DNA of 32,755 nt from Prevotellaceae bacterium (GCA_031279475.1 JAITIL010000066.1:1-32755), one strand, 5' to 3'; positions 16,147 to 24,632 are shown, counted from the stretch's first letter. The notes: generated by a model not told the origin, from the sequence alone. Made by a program: numbers and translations.

Positions 16147-16977
16147 TTAAGGTTTCCCGTTCCCCGAAAGGGTAGCCCGGTGCAGCGGGAGCAAATGCTC
16201 AAGCAGGCTTTCCATCTCGTCGAGTGGAAGCATGTTGGCGCCGTCCGACAAGGCTTCGGCAGGGTAGGGGTGGGTCTCAAGAAATAGCCCATCTACGCCC
16301 ACAGCAATGCCAGCCTTGGCCAGCGTTTCAATCAGCGTGGGTTTGCCGCCCGTCACGCCGCTCTGCTGGTTGGGCTGCTGCAAGGAGTGGGTCACATCAA
16401 GCACCACCGGCACGCCGTTTTGTTTCATTTCCACAATGCCGCGAAAGTCCACCACTAAATCGTAGTACCCGAACTGGGCGCCGCGCTCGGTGAGCATCAC
16501 GTTAGGATTATACTGTTTCACCTTGTCTACGGCAAAGCGCATGGCCCCGGGCGCAAGAAACTGGCCTTTTTTGATGTTCACCACTTTTCCGGTTTGCGCG
16601 GCGGCCGCCAGCAGGTCGGTTTGGCGGCAGAGAAAGGCCGGTATTTGCAGCACGTCGATGTCGTAACGGGCGGCCAATTGCGCCTCGCCGGGCGAATGGA
16701 TGTCGGTCACTACCGGTATATCAAAGGTGCGCCGCACCTTCCGGAGTATCTCCAATGCGGCTTCATCGCCGATGCCGGTGAACGAGTCGCCCCGCGAGCG
16801 GTTGGCTTTGCGGTAAGACGCCTTGAAGATGTAGGGTATCTTTAACTTGTCGGAAAGCTTCGCAAGGTGCATCGCCACATCCATGCATAATTTTTCGCTT
16901 TCTACCACGCAGGGGCCGGCCATCAGGAAAAAATTGCCGGCGTCGCGGTGTCGTAAATTCGGTAAATTCGGTATCAT
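16147..16977 (-). CDS. kdsA: 3-deoxy-8-phosphooctulonate synthase (KDO-8-phosphate synthase)
   Basis: This cytoplasmic enzyme condenses phosphoenolpyruvate with arabinose-5-phosphate to give KDO-8-phosphate for lipid A inner core. The 276-residue product matches the family length. Family motifs seen are FLMAGPCVVESE (17-28), FKASYRKANRSRGDSFTGIG, VVTDIHSP, IPAFLCRQTDLLAAAA, VNIKKGQFLAPG, LTERGAQFGYYDLVVDFRG and LDVTHSLQQPN. Cys23 in AGPC occupies the position that is Asn in the metal-independent E. coli enzyme, so this one is predicted to be of the metal-dependent class. It starts 36 bp after the cardiolipin synthase gene on the same strand, probably the last gene of that operon. Confidence 0.96.
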   Translation of the reverse strand: MIPNLPNLRHRDAGNFFLMAGPCVVESEKLCMDVAMHLAKLSDKLKIPYIFKASYRKANRSRGDSFTGIGDEAALEILRKVRRTFDIPVVTDIHSPGEAQLAARYDIDVLQIPAFLCRQTDLLAAAAQTGKVVNIKKGQFLAPGAMRFAVDKVKQYNPNVMLTERGAQFGYYDLVVDFRGIVEMKQNGVPVVLDVTHSLQQPNQQSGVTGGKPTLIETLAKAGIAVGVDGLFLETHPYPAEALSDGANMLPLDEMESLLEHLLPLHRATLSGNGKP

Positions 16978-17013
16978 ATTATCGCATCTGTATTATTTTT
17001 ATCCATTTCATTA

Positions 17014-18489
17014 TTATAATAGCGGCGAGAGGAGGCGGGCCAGGCCTTCTTTCAATTTTTGCCAAAAGCTGCGTTTTTCCCATCGGTAACGGCGTACAAA
17101 GCGGCTGTTTTTCATGTCTGTTTTAAAATGTTCCTCAAGTTGCGAGGCAATTTGCTCATCATAGAACAAGGCCGTGATTTCGAAATTGTGTTCAAAGCTG
17201 CGGGTGTCCATATTGGCTGAGCCGATAGAGGCAAACGACCCGTCGATGGTGATAATTTTTGAGTGATTAAATCCTTTTTTGTAGAGATACACTTTCACGC
17301 CAGCCTCCATGAGTTCCGAAAGGTACGACATGGTGCTCCAGTAGGTAAGTTTGGAATCCGATTTGCTGGGCAGTATCAGGCGCACATCCACGCCGCTCAG
17401 CGAAGCGACTTTAATAGCCGTGAGGATGCTGTCGTTCGGGGTGAAATAGGGCGTGATGATGTAGATGTGTTCCTTGGCTTGTGTAATGGCCGAGAAATAG
17501 GCCTGCATGATGCTTGCCCAATCGCTGTCGGGCCCCGACGGCACAATCTGCACGTAATGTTTGTCGCGAATATCGAATTTAGGATAATAATTCTCGCGCT
17601 GGCCTACCTGCTTTTTGCTCACAAAAAACCAGTCGAGCAGGAAAGCGGCTTGCAGGGAGTGCACGGCCTCGCCTTCAATGCGGAGGTGGGTGTCGCGCCA
17701 TGTGTTAAAATCCCCGCCGCCGATATACCGGTCGGCAATGTTGATGCCGCCCAAAAAGCCCGTGCGGCCGTCAACCACCAATATTTTCCGGTGGTTCCGG
17801 TAGTTCACGGTGCGACTGAGCCATGGAAATCTTACTTTTGCAAAAGGGTATATTTTTACGCCGGCCTTTTTCAGGTCGGCCACATATTGTTTCGGCAATT
17901 TCCAGCTCCCGATATCGTCGTAAATCACACGCACTTCCACGCCTTCCTGCACCTTGCGTATCAACAGGTCTTTGATTTCTACGCCAATCTTGTCGGCTTC
18001 AATAATGTAGGACTCCAGGTGGATACTGTAATGCGCTTCGGCGATACTTTTTTTCATGGCTGTGAACGTGTCGACGCCATTACCATATACTTCCACCTTG
18101 TTTTTGTGCGTGAGCAAAGCCCTGCTGTTATTGAGTTGCAGCAGGATGGTGTTTTTAAATTTCTCTATTTTTTTCGCATTCTTCCATTCGGCGTAATAAA
18201 TCTGCAGGATTTGCCGTTTGCCCAAACTGTCCATGATGGCCACGTCGCGCAGCCCTTTGCGGCTGTACATTTTCCGCTTGCGGTGGTTTTGCCCAAAAAA
18301 CAGGTAAAGGATGATGCCGATGTAGGGGAGGGTGAGCAACACCACAATCCACGACAATGTTTTCACCGGATTCAGCCGGCTGAGCACCATCATGATGATG
18401 ATGTAAATGGCCAGCATCAGGTAAAAACCCATCAAAAGAAGGGCCACATGACTGGTAATCCAGTGCCATATAGTGCATAATATGTCCAT
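17014..18489 (-). CDS. cls: Cardiolipin synthase (phospholipase D family)
   Basis: This membrane enzyme makes cardiolipin from phosphatidylglycerol. The 491-residue product has two N-terminal transmembrane helices (about 15-37 and 45-66). Two phospholipase-D HKD motifs follow: His233-x-Lys235-x4-Asp240 (HRKILVVD) and His409-x-Lys411-x4-Asp416 (HSKIITID), the latter followed by GSFASIGSANMDTRSFEHN. This is the bacterial ClsA architecture and normal length. It sits 12 bp after the S46 peptidase gene and 36 bp before kdsA, suggesting an operon with envelope-related products. The exact phospholipid substrate is inferred from the family. Confidence 0.94.
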   Translation of the reverse strand: MDILCTIWHWITSHVALLLMGFYLMLAIYIIIMMVLSRLNPVKTLSWIVVLLTLPYIGIILYLFFGQNHRKRKMYSRKGLRDVAIMDSLGKRQILQIYYAEWKNAKKIEKFKNTILLQLNNSRALLTHKNKVEVYGNGVDTFTAMKKSIAEAHYSIHLESYIIEADKIGVEIKDLLIRKVQEGVEVRVIYDDIGSWKLPKQYVADLKKAGVKIYPFAKVRFPWLSRTVNYRNHRKILVVDGRTGFLGGINIADRYIGGGDFNTWRDTHLRIEGEAVHSLQAAFLLDWFFVSKKQVGQRENYYPKFDIRDKHYVQIVPSGPDSDWASIMQAYFSAITQAKEHIYIITPYFTPNDSILTAIKVASLSGVDVRLILPSKSDSKLTYWSTMSYLSELMEAGVKVYLYKKGFNHSKIITIDGSFASIGSANMDTRSFEHNFEITALFYDEQIASQLEEHFKTDMKNSRFVRRYRWEKRSFWQKLKEGLARLLSPLL

Positions 18490-18501
18490 CTTGCGGATGC
18501 G

Positions 18502-20649
18502 TTACGTTGTGAAATTCATTTCGTCCAGTAAATAACCCGCACCGGCTATTTTGTCAATCACAAACAGCACGTAACGTATGTCCACCGCAATATTGCGGCA
18601 AATTCCGGAATCATATTCCACGTCGCTCATGGTGCTTTCCCACGTGCGGTCGAAGTTTATTCCTATCAGTTCCCCGTTGCCGTTCAGCACGGGGCTTCCG
18701 GAATTACCCCCGGTGGTGTGGTTGGTGGCTATGAAAGCCACGGGAACAGTGCCGTTTTCGGCCCACCGGCCGTAATCTTTAGCGGCTACTACTTCCCGTA
18801 ACCGTTGCGGGATGTTGTAGTCATAGATGTCGGGATTGTCTTTCTCCATAATGCCTTCGATGGTTGATTGGGGAAGGTAATATACGGCATTAACGGGCGT
18901 GTATCCCGCCACCTTGCCATAGGCTATGCGCAGCGTGGAATTGGCGTCGGGGTAAAAGTCGCGCCCGGGCTGGAAGGCCATCAGGCCGCGCATGTAATCG
19001 CGGTATAATGCGTTGATTTGCGCCTGCAGGATACGATAGGGTTTTTCCACATTTTCCCTGTAAAAGTCATTGCTTTTTTTGTAAAGCATAAACAACGGGT
19101 CGTGAAGCAAGGCATGGACAAGACCGTTTTTGTCTTGTTGCAGCAACCGTTCCACGGCCTCTTGGGACGTAAACAAAGTGCGGGTATACAACGTGTCTGA
19201 CAGGGCTGCCATATCACCGTTATGTTTTTTACTTTCATCGCTTAGCGCAGGCGGGATAAAGGCTGCGGGGACGTGCTGCAGGTATTCGGTAAGCAGCGCC
19301 ACGAAAGTCTGTTTGTCGATGGAGAGTGAATAATTTTTAAAAAAGTCGGATGTGCGGGCTTGTAGCCGGCGTTTCAAGAGGGTATCGGGTGTGGCGTTTT
19401 TTTCGTCGGTAAGCGATGCGAAAGCCGCCACGTAATTTATTAGCTCAATGGCGTTGAATGCCTCCAGTTGGTAGTCGCGCACGGCTGCATATACCTGCCA
19501 GGCCTTGTAATGTTCGGCGAAGCGGGGCAGCAGGGTGTTATATTCCGGTTTATCGGCCGCCCATGCCGCGAACTGTGCCTCCAGCGACTGTTTCTTCTCT
19601 ACGGTTTTAAGGCGCGTCAGGCCTTTCAGTTCGCCCTGCCATTTTTTCCATGCGTTCGCCACGGCGGCCTGCTTCGACGCATATTTGATGCGCGTGCCGG
19701 CATGTTGCGCCATCTCGTTTTTCATGACGTCGAGCCGTATGCTTCGTAATTTAATTTTTTCGGGATTACCGTATGTGACCATATATTTCACAGCTTCGGA
19801 ATACAGGTACTCGGACGTGCGTCCCGGGAAACCATATATAAAGGTGAAATCGTTTTCCTTAAAACCTTTCAATGATATGCGGAGCGATGTTTTAGGCTGG
19901 TAGGGGATGTTGTCTTCCGAATAGGCGGCGGGCTTGTTGTCCTTATTGGCGTAGATGCGAAAGAGCGAAAAGTCGCCGGTATGGCGGGGCCACATCCAAT
20001 TGTCGGTGTCGCCGCCGAATTTCCCGATAGAAGAAGGGGGCGCGCCCACCAGCCGGATGTCTTCAAAAACCTGATAGACGAACAAGTAAAATTTATTGTC
20101 GTAGTACATGCTTTCTACAGAAGCCTGTGTTCCTTTTTCCTTTGCTTCCCCTTTAATAATGGCCGCCTTGTTTTTGCTTATTTTCGAAGCCCTTTCCGCA
20201 TCCGGCATGCGGGCGGTCACGCCTTTGAGCGCCTGGTCGGTGACGTCTTTCATGCGCAGCAGAAACCTTACGCTAAGCCTTTTGCAGGGCAACTCTTCGC
20301 TAAAGTTTTTGGCCCAGAAGCCGTCTTTCAGGTAGTCGTGTGCTTCGGAACTGTGCTCCTGTATTTGTCCCAGCCCGCAGTGGTGGTTGGTGAGCAGCAA
20401 TCCTTTACCGGAAATAAGTTCGGCCGTGCATCCACCGCCGAATTGCACAATGGCGTCCTTGAGGCACGCCTGATTGATGCTATAAATGTCTTCGGCCGAC
20501 AGTTTCAGCCCTTTGGCCTGCATATCGATAATGCGCGACTCAATGAGCGAAGGCAACCACATGCCTTCATCGGCCAGCGCTGTAACCGCACAAAAAAGGT
20601 GGAGCACGGCCCACAAACCCGTCTGTCTCATTTTTATCTTTATCTTCAT
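18502..20649 (-). CDS. S46-family dipeptidyl-peptidase, DPP11-like
   Basis: This exported serine peptidase removes dipeptides from peptide N-termini, a nutrient-acquisition function in amino-acid-using Bacteroidales. The 715-residue product has a signal peptide (about 1-26, AVTALA). The N-terminal half carries LLLTNHHCG with the catalytic His (89/90) and a likely Cys74-Cys91 pair. The C-terminal half carries GGNSGSP with Ser650 as nucleophile. Eighteen residues after the serine is Arg668 (INFDR). DPP11 enzymes have Arg there and prefer Asp/Glu at P1, while DPP7 enzymes have Gly. This points to acidic specificity. Full length and motif order are normal. It is the first gene of a likely operon with cls and kdsA. 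Confidence 0.93.
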   Translation of the reverse strand: MKIKIKMRQTGLWAVLHLFCAVTALADEGMWLPSLIESRIIDMQAKGLKLSAEDIYSINQACLKDAIVQFGGGCTAELISGKGLLLTNHHCGLGQIQEHSSEAHDYLKDGFWAKNFSEELPCKRLSVRFLLRMKDVTDQALKGVTARMPDAERASKISKNKAAIIKGEAKEKGTQASVESMYYDNKFYLFVYQVFEDIRLVGAPPSSIGKFGGDTDNWMWPRHTGDFSLFRIYANKDNKPAAYSEDNIPYQPKTSLRISLKGFKENDFTFIYGFPGRTSEYLYSEAVKYMVTYGNPEKIKLRSIRLDVMKNEMAQHAGTRIKYASKQAAVANAWKKWQGELKGLTRLKTVEKKQSLEAQFAAWAADKPEYNTLLPRFAEHYKAWQVYAAVRDYQLEAFNAIELINYVAAFASLTDEKNATPDTLLKRRLQARTSDFFKNYSLSIDKQTFVALLTEYLQHVPAAFIPPALSDESKKHNGDMAALSDTLYTRTLFTSQEAVERLLQQDKNGLVHALLHDPLFMLYKKSNDFYRENVEKPYRILQAQINALYRDYMRGLMAFQPGRDFYPDANSTLRIAYGKVAGYTPVNAVYYLPQSTIEGIMEKDNPDIYDYNIPQRLREVVAAKDYGRWAENGTVPVAFIATNHTTGGNSGSPVLNGNGELIGINFDRTWESTMSDVEYDSGICRNIAVDIRYVLFVIDKIAGAGYLLDEMNFTT

Positions 20650-20739
20650 ATATTCTTATTACAAAGTAAAATTACACAAAAAATTTAATTTTTACCACAG
20701 TTAAATGAAAATTTTAGTAAAAAACTAATCCCTAACCCG

Positions 20740-22041
20740 TTAACCCCTGCTTCTTGATACAGTCATATTTCCGCTGTCGGGAGAAATCCCGGTGGTGTGC
20801 ACGGCGATGATTTGCCCTGAAAGCGCGGGGTTGTATGGCGTTTCCACCTTAATGTAATTACGGGTATAGCCAGTCATCTTGCCGCCTTTGTTGGCGTCTT
20901 CGAACAATACCTGCTCGTCAATTCCTATGTTTTGTTCATAGAATTTTGCGTGCAGGGCGTCGCTGAGCTTGGTCAATACAGCGGCCCGCTGTATCTTTTC
21001 CTGCTCGGCAACCTGGTTGTCGAATCCTGCGGCAAGCGTGTCGGGTCGGGCAGAGTAGGGGAAGACGTGCAAAAAGGCCGGCGAGAGTTGTTCCAGGAAA
21101 TGACGGGTATCTTCAAAATCTCCGGGGGTTTCGCCGGGAAAGCCGGTAATCACGTCCACGCCGATAAAAGCGCGGGGCATAAGGCGCCGTATGTCGCCCA
21201 CCCGTTGGGCGAAAAGTTCGCGCGTATAACGCCGTTTCATTCGTTCCAGTATCTTATTGCTGCCCGACTGTAGCGGAATATGAAAGTGCGGTAATATTTT
21301 TGAGGAGCGCGCAATCCATTGCATCATTTCGTTGGTGAGCAAATTGGGCTCAATAGAGGAGAGGCGGTAACGGGCAATGCCTTCCACGTCATGCAACGCT
21401 TTCAGCAGGTCGAAAAAATTCTCGCCGGTGCTTTTCCCAAAATCGCCAATATTCACGCCGGTAATCACAATTTCTTTAATGCCCTGTTTAGCAATTATAC
21501 CGGCTGTTTCCACTAATTTTTTTACCGGCATGTTGCGGCTGTCGCCCCGCGCCAGCGGCACGGTACAATAGGTACAATGATAGTTGCAGCCATCCTGTAC
21601 TTTTAGAAACGAACGGGTTCGGTCGCCCGAAGAAAAAGCGGGGAAAAAACTGTTGGGTGCGGGACGGCAATAATTGTCGGGACGGACCTCCTGTAAGGTG
21701 GTGTGAGGGGTATAAAACAGGCTTTTGTCCATGAGGATAGCCAAACCCTTGACATCCTTGCATAGTTCGTTGATTTCATGCGGGCGCAATTGCGCATAGC
21801 AGCCGGTAACGATAACCCGGGCGCCGGGATTTAACTTCGCCACACGCCGGATGGCTTGCCGGCACTTGCGCTCAGAAGCCAACGTTACCGCACAGGTGTT
21901 GATTACATAAATGTCGGCCGCTTTCAAGGGGGACACCCGTTCGTATCCCGATTCGGGGAACTGCCGCGCAATTGTAGAAGTTTCAGAAAAGTTGAGTTTG
22001 CAACCGAGCGTAACAAAGGCTATTTTTTGTTTTTTTTCCAT
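20740..22041 (-). CDS. mtaB: tRNA N6-threonylcarbamoyladenosine-37 methylthiotransferase
   Basis: This radical-SAM enzyme converts t6A37 to ms2t6A37 in tRNAs reading ANN codons. The 433-residue product has an N-terminal methylthiotransferase domain with three cluster cysteines, Cys14 (TLGCKLN), Cys50 (INTCAVT) and Cys81 (TGCYAQ). The radical-SAM CxxxCxxC site is Cys152-Cys156-Cys159 (GCNYHCTYC). Conserved IPLQSGSNKILERMKRRYT and VDVITGFPGET follow, then a C-terminal TRAM-like domain (GYTRNYIKVE). TLGCKLN favours MtaB over MiaB or RimO. The ATG lies only 36 bp after the tRNA-Val gene and 9 bp after its terminator, so expression probably depends on read-through or an internal promoter. Confidence 0.93.
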   Translation of the reverse strand: MEKKQKIAFVTLGCKLNFSETSTIARQFPESGYERVSPLKAADIYVINTCAVTLASERKCRQAIRRVAKLNPGARVIVTGCYAQLRPHEINELCKDVKGLAILMDKSLFYTPHTTLQEVRPDNYCRPAPNSFFPAFSSGDRTRSFLKVQDGCNYHCTYCTVPLARGDSRNMPVKKLVETAGIIAKQGIKEIVITGVNIGDFGKSTGENFFDLLKALHDVEGIARYRLSSIEPNLLTNEMMQWIARSSKILPHFHIPLQSGSNKILERMKRRYTRELFAQRVGDIRRLMPRAFIGVDVITGFPGETPGDFEDTRHFLEQLSPAFLHVFPYSARPDTLAAGFDNQVAEQEKIQRAAVLTKLSDALHAKFYEQNIGIDEQVLFEDANKGGKMTGYTRNYIKVETPYNPALSGQIIAVHTTGISPDSGNMTVSRSRG

Positions 22042-22050
22042 GGTTAAAAT

Positions 22051-22076
22051 AAAAAAGCCATCCGTCCGATGGCTTT
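22051..22076 (-). terminator. Intrinsic terminator of tRNA-Val
   Basis: On the - strand GCCATC and GATGGC (22068-22073 and 22057-22062) form a 6-bp GC-rich stem, extended by flanking A/T pairs, followed by a T-run. It starts 2 bp after the mature tRNA end. Confidence 0.75.
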
Positions 22077-22077
22077 G

Positions 22078-22152
22078 TGGGAGCTATAGGGTTCGAACCT
22101 ATGACCCCCTGCTTGTAAGGCAGGTGCTCTAAACCAGCTGAGCTAAGCTCCC
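22078..22152 (-). tRNA. tRNA-Val (anticodon TAC)
   Basis: This is a 75-nt cloverleaf. The acceptor stem is GGGAGCT/AGCTCCC with discriminator A, and the D-stem is GCTC/GAGC. The anticodon stem CCTGC/GCAGG encloses loop CTTACAA, giving anticodon TAC. The T-arm is ATAGG-TTCGAAC-CCTAT. All stems pair fully. The CCA end is not encoded (the next bases read CAA), so it is added after transcription. It has its own promoter upstream and a terminator downstream. Confidence 0.97.
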
Positions 22153-22168
22153 TTTTGATTTGGGACGG

Positions 22169-22200
22169 CAAAGGTAGATGATTTTTTTTGAATATACAAA
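22169..22200 (-). promoter_or_regulatory. Promoter of tRNA-Val (TTTG-N20-TACCTTTG)
   Basis: Read on the - strand, TTTG (22197-22200) is followed after 20 bp by TACCTTTG (22169-22176). This is a full match to the Bacteroidetes -33/-7 promoter. It ends 16 bp before the tRNA 5' end. Confidence 0.75.
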
Positions 22201-22214
22201 CTTTTATTCAAAAA

Positions 22215-23015
22215 TTATTCTTCATCCTCTTCCGCCTCATCCGAAAAGTCGCTATTATCGTCGCCAGTATCAGGGAAGTCGTCATTATCGGAGCCGGTAT
22301 TTTCGGGGCCTCCGCCAAATATTTCCTTTTCCACTTCCTCGTAATCGGTATCGATCTTCACGTCAATTTTAACGAGGTAAGTCACGTTGGGCAAGTCAAT
22401 GGTGATGGCGTAAAAGTAAGTGCCGTCGGGCTTGTCAACCTTCATGATGTCGGCCATGTAGTCATTATATCCATGCGGATACTTTTCCTTAATGGCGTCA
22501 AGCACATCTTGTGTGAGGTTTTTGTAACTGACCACCAACCGGCGTTTCCCGCCCGATTGTACCGGAATTTTCTTCACCGGGGCGACGATGGGCGTTTTTT
22601 CTTGCTTTGCGACCGCCACCGCTTTTTTGCCTTCGGGCTTTCGAACCTGCCCGGACACGTCTTTTACCGTTTTTTGAACTTGCTTTGTCCCTGTTTTTAC
22701 CGCTTTTATTGGCTCTTTTATCTGTTTGCTTTTTACCGTTTTAGCGACAGGTTTAGCCGATTTTTTCGTTTTCTTAACAGGCGCAACTTTTTTTACAGGC
22801 TTTTTTACCACAGCTACTTTCGACGGAACAGTTTTTTTCGCCGTCGTTTTCTTGGCCTTTACAGGCGCTTTTTTAACAGGTTTAGCTGTTTTTTTGGGCA
22901 CAGCCTTTTTAGCCGGATTAGCCGGAAGTTTCTTTATCTTAACAGGTTTCGTTATTTTTTTTACCGTTTTGGCAGCAGGTTTGGTTTTTTTAGCTGTAAC
23001 AGGTTTTTTCGACAT
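22215..23015 (-). CDS. Histone-H1-like Lys/Ala/Pro-rich protein with conserved core and acidic tail
   Basis: This 266-residue protein has three clear parts. Residues 1-155 are a long low-complexity basic tail of lysine, alanine, proline, valine and threonine, with KKxxKPV-type repeats and hardly any acidic residues, like eukaryotic histone H1 tails. Residues 158-234 form a compact domain (RRLVVSYKNLTQDVLDAIKE, then YPHGYNDYMADIMKV and TYLVKIDVKIDTDYEEVEKE) that I recall as a small conserved Bacteroidetes protein of unknown function. Residues 235-266 are almost entirely acidic or small (Asp/Glu/Gly/Ser). No signal peptide or membrane segment is seen, so it is cytosolic. Nucleoid or RNA binding by the basic tail is a reasonable inference. 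The core-domain role is unknown. Confidence 0.82.
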   Translation of the reverse strand: MSKKPVTAKKTKPAAKTVKKITKPVKIKKLPANPAKKAVPKKTAKPVKKAPVKAKKTTAKKTVPSKVAVVKKPVKKVAPVKKTKKSAKPVAKTVKSKQIKEPIKAVKTGTKQVQKTVKDVSGQVRKPEGKKAVAVAKQEKTPIVAPVKKIPVQSGGKRRLVVSYKNLTQDVLDAIKEKYPHGYNDYMADIMKVDKPDGTYFYAITIDLPNVTYLVKIDVKIDTDYEEVEKEIFGGGPENTGSDNDDFPDTGDDNSDFSDEAEEDEE

Positions 23016-23261
23016 AATTTAAGAAAAGTAACAAAATAATTTTTTGCAATAATACATCAAAAATTCAAATAATAATGAATTATGTGAAGAAATATTTATC
23101 AACAGTCCCAAAACAAAATTGTCAAAATCCTTTATTTAAACGTTGTGTAATCCGGCGTGATTTTTCTAATATATTGACATTTATTGTTTTAAAATAATAA
23201 TTGACATAATTTATATTATGTTAAGTAGTGTTTTGAGCGTCCTGTTTTCAATATTATTCCT

Positions 23262-23269
23262 TATATTTG
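23262..23269 (+). promoter_or_regulatory. -7 box (TATATTTG) for rarA
   Basis: TATATTTG matches TAnnTTTG and lies 19 bp before the rarA ATG. A TTG at 23233-23235 is 26 bp away, longer than usual for a -33 element. The surrounding divergent intergenic stretch (23016-23288) is strongly AT-rich and holds no gene. Confidence 0.5.
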
Positions 23270-23288
23270 TAAAAATTGTGTAAAACGT

Positions 23289-24581
23289 ATGCCTGCTCCC
23301 TCAATACCTACTACGCCTTTAGCGGAACGTATGCGTCCGCAGCATTTGGACGAGTATGTGGGACAGTCGCATCTGGTGGCTCCGGGCGCCGTGTTGCGCG
23401 CCATGATTGACTCGGGCAACATCGCGTCGTTTATCTTGTGGGGACCGCCGGGCGTTGGCAAAACAAGCCTGGCGCGCATCATCGCCAACCGGCTCGAACG
23501 GCAGTTCTTCGCGCTCTCGGCCATTAACTCAGGCGTGAAAGACGTCCGCGAAGTCATCGAAAAAGCGAAAAACCAGCGCTTTTTCAGCTCAAAGCCTCCC
23601 ATTCTGTTTATCGACGAAATCCACCGCTTCAGCAAGGCGCAGCAAGACTCCCTGCTGGGCGCCGTAGAAAACGGCACGGTGGTGCTTATCGGCGCCACTA
23701 CGGAAAACCCCTCGTTCGAAGTAATCTCTCCCCTCCTCTCCCGCTGCCAGGTATATGTCTTAAAGTCACTAACGGTAGACGAGTTACAGTTTTTACTTGA
23801 CCGGACGCTTAAAAAGGATGTGTACCTGAAAACGCGGAAGTTTGAAGTGCTGGAAACCGAGGCGCTGTTCCGCTTTTCGGGCGGCGACGCCCGGAAGTTA
23901 ATCAATATCATCGACGTCGTTATGGGCACCTATGATGACGGTGAAACCATTGTAATCAGCAACGGGGTAATTACCGAACGCCTGCAGGAAAACATAGCGC
24001 TCTACGACAAAAACGGCGAACAACACTACGATATTATCTCGGCCTTTATTAAAAGTATGCGCGGCAGCGACCCGAACGCCACGGTGTATTACCTCGCCCG
24101 TATGTTGGCCGGCGGCGAAGACCCGCTGTTCATCGCCCGCCGTATGATGATTTTGGCGTCGGAAGACGTGGGCGTCGCCAATCCCAACGCCCTGCTGCTG
24201 GCCAACGCCTGCTTCGACGCCGTGCACAAAATCGGCATGCCGGAGGCGCGGATTATCCTCTCGGAAACGGCGGTGTATTTGGCCACGTCGCCCAAGAGCA
24301 ACAGCACCTACATGGCCATCGAGACGGCGGCGGCGCTGGTGGCCGAAACCGGCGACCTGCCCGTGCCGCTTCACCTGCGCAACGCCCCCACCAAGCTGAT
24401 GAAAGAACTGGGCTACCACAAGGACTACAAATACGCGCACGATTTCAAGGATAATTTTGTGGACATGGAATACCTCCCCGAAAAAATTGCGGGAACCCGC
24501 CTCTTTGAGCCTTCCAACAACCCAAAGGAGAACACCCTGAGGGAATTGTTGCGGAAGCTTTGGAAGAAATATGGGTATTGA
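23289..24581 (+). CDS. rarA: Replication-associated recombination protein A (AAA+ ATPase)
   Basis: This cytoplasmic ATPase acts at stalled replication forks. The 430-residue product has the RarA/MgsA start PLAERMRPQHLDEYVGQSHL (10-29) and Walker A GPPGVGKT (52-59). Walker B is LFIDEIHRFSK (106-116), and sensor 1 is GATTENPSFEV (135-145). The arginine-finger region is LLSRCQVYVL. The C-terminal clamp-loader-like and tetramerisation domains follow (MRGSDPNATVYYLARMLAGG, then NSTYMAIETAAALV), ending with the family-typical LRELLRKLWKKYGY. Length is normal. It is followed after 51 bp by the DUF3990 gene, which has its own -7 box. Confidence 0.96.
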   Translation: MPAPSIPTTPLAERMRPQHLDEYVGQSHLVAPGAVLRAMIDSGNIASFILWGPPGVGKTSLARIIANRLERQFFALSAINSGVKDVREVIEKAKNQRFFSSKPPILFIDEIHRFSKAQQDSLLGAVENGTVVLIGATTENPSFEVISPLLSRCQVYVLKSLTVDELQFLLDRTLKKDVYLKTRKFEVLETEALFRFSGGDARKLINIIDVVMGTYDDGETIVISNGVITERLQENIALYDKNGEQHYDIISAFIKSMRGSDPNATVYYLARMLAGGEDPLFIARRMMILASEDVGVANPNALLLANACFDAVHKIGMPEARIILSETAVYLATSPKSNSTYMAIETAAALVAETGDLPVPLHLRNAPTKLMKELGYHKDYKYAHDFKDNFVDMEYLPEKIAGTRLFEPSNNPKENTLRELLRKLWKKYGY

Positions 24582-24606
24582 GACTTTTTTATGTATGAAT
24601 AATGTG

Positions 24607-24614
24607 TAACTTTG
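24607..24614 (+). promoter_or_regulatory. -7 box (TAACTTTG) for the DUF3990 gene pair
   Basis: TAACTTTG matches TAnnTTTG and lies 18 bp before the ATG at 24633. A T-run at 24585-24590 is at roughly the -33 distance. Confidence 0.5.
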
Positions 24615-24632
24615 CACGGAATTGATATGTAA

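Noticed and set aside
17263-18480. A 405-codon open frame on the + strand opposite cardiolipin synthase
   Set aside because: The opposite strand encodes both HKD motifs and two membrane helices; this frame has His- and Val-rich shadow composition.
20662-20669. TTACTTTG on the - strand as the -7 box of the S46 peptidase operon
   Set aside because: It misses the conserved A at position 2 of TAnnTTTG and has no -33 element at the right distance, so I did not list it as a promoter.
22187-22212. TTTGAATA/TATTCAAA inverted repeat after the histone-like gene as its terminator
   Set aside because: On the - strand the stem is followed by an A-run, not a T-run, and it is all A/T except one pair per arm. 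It also overlaps the tRNA promoter.
22188-23039. A 283-codon open frame on the + strand, rich in Phe, Arg and Tyr, opposite the histone-like gene
   Set aside because: It is the mirror of a lysine-rich low-complexity gene (AAA/AAG read backwards as TTT/CTT) and has no family-like content.
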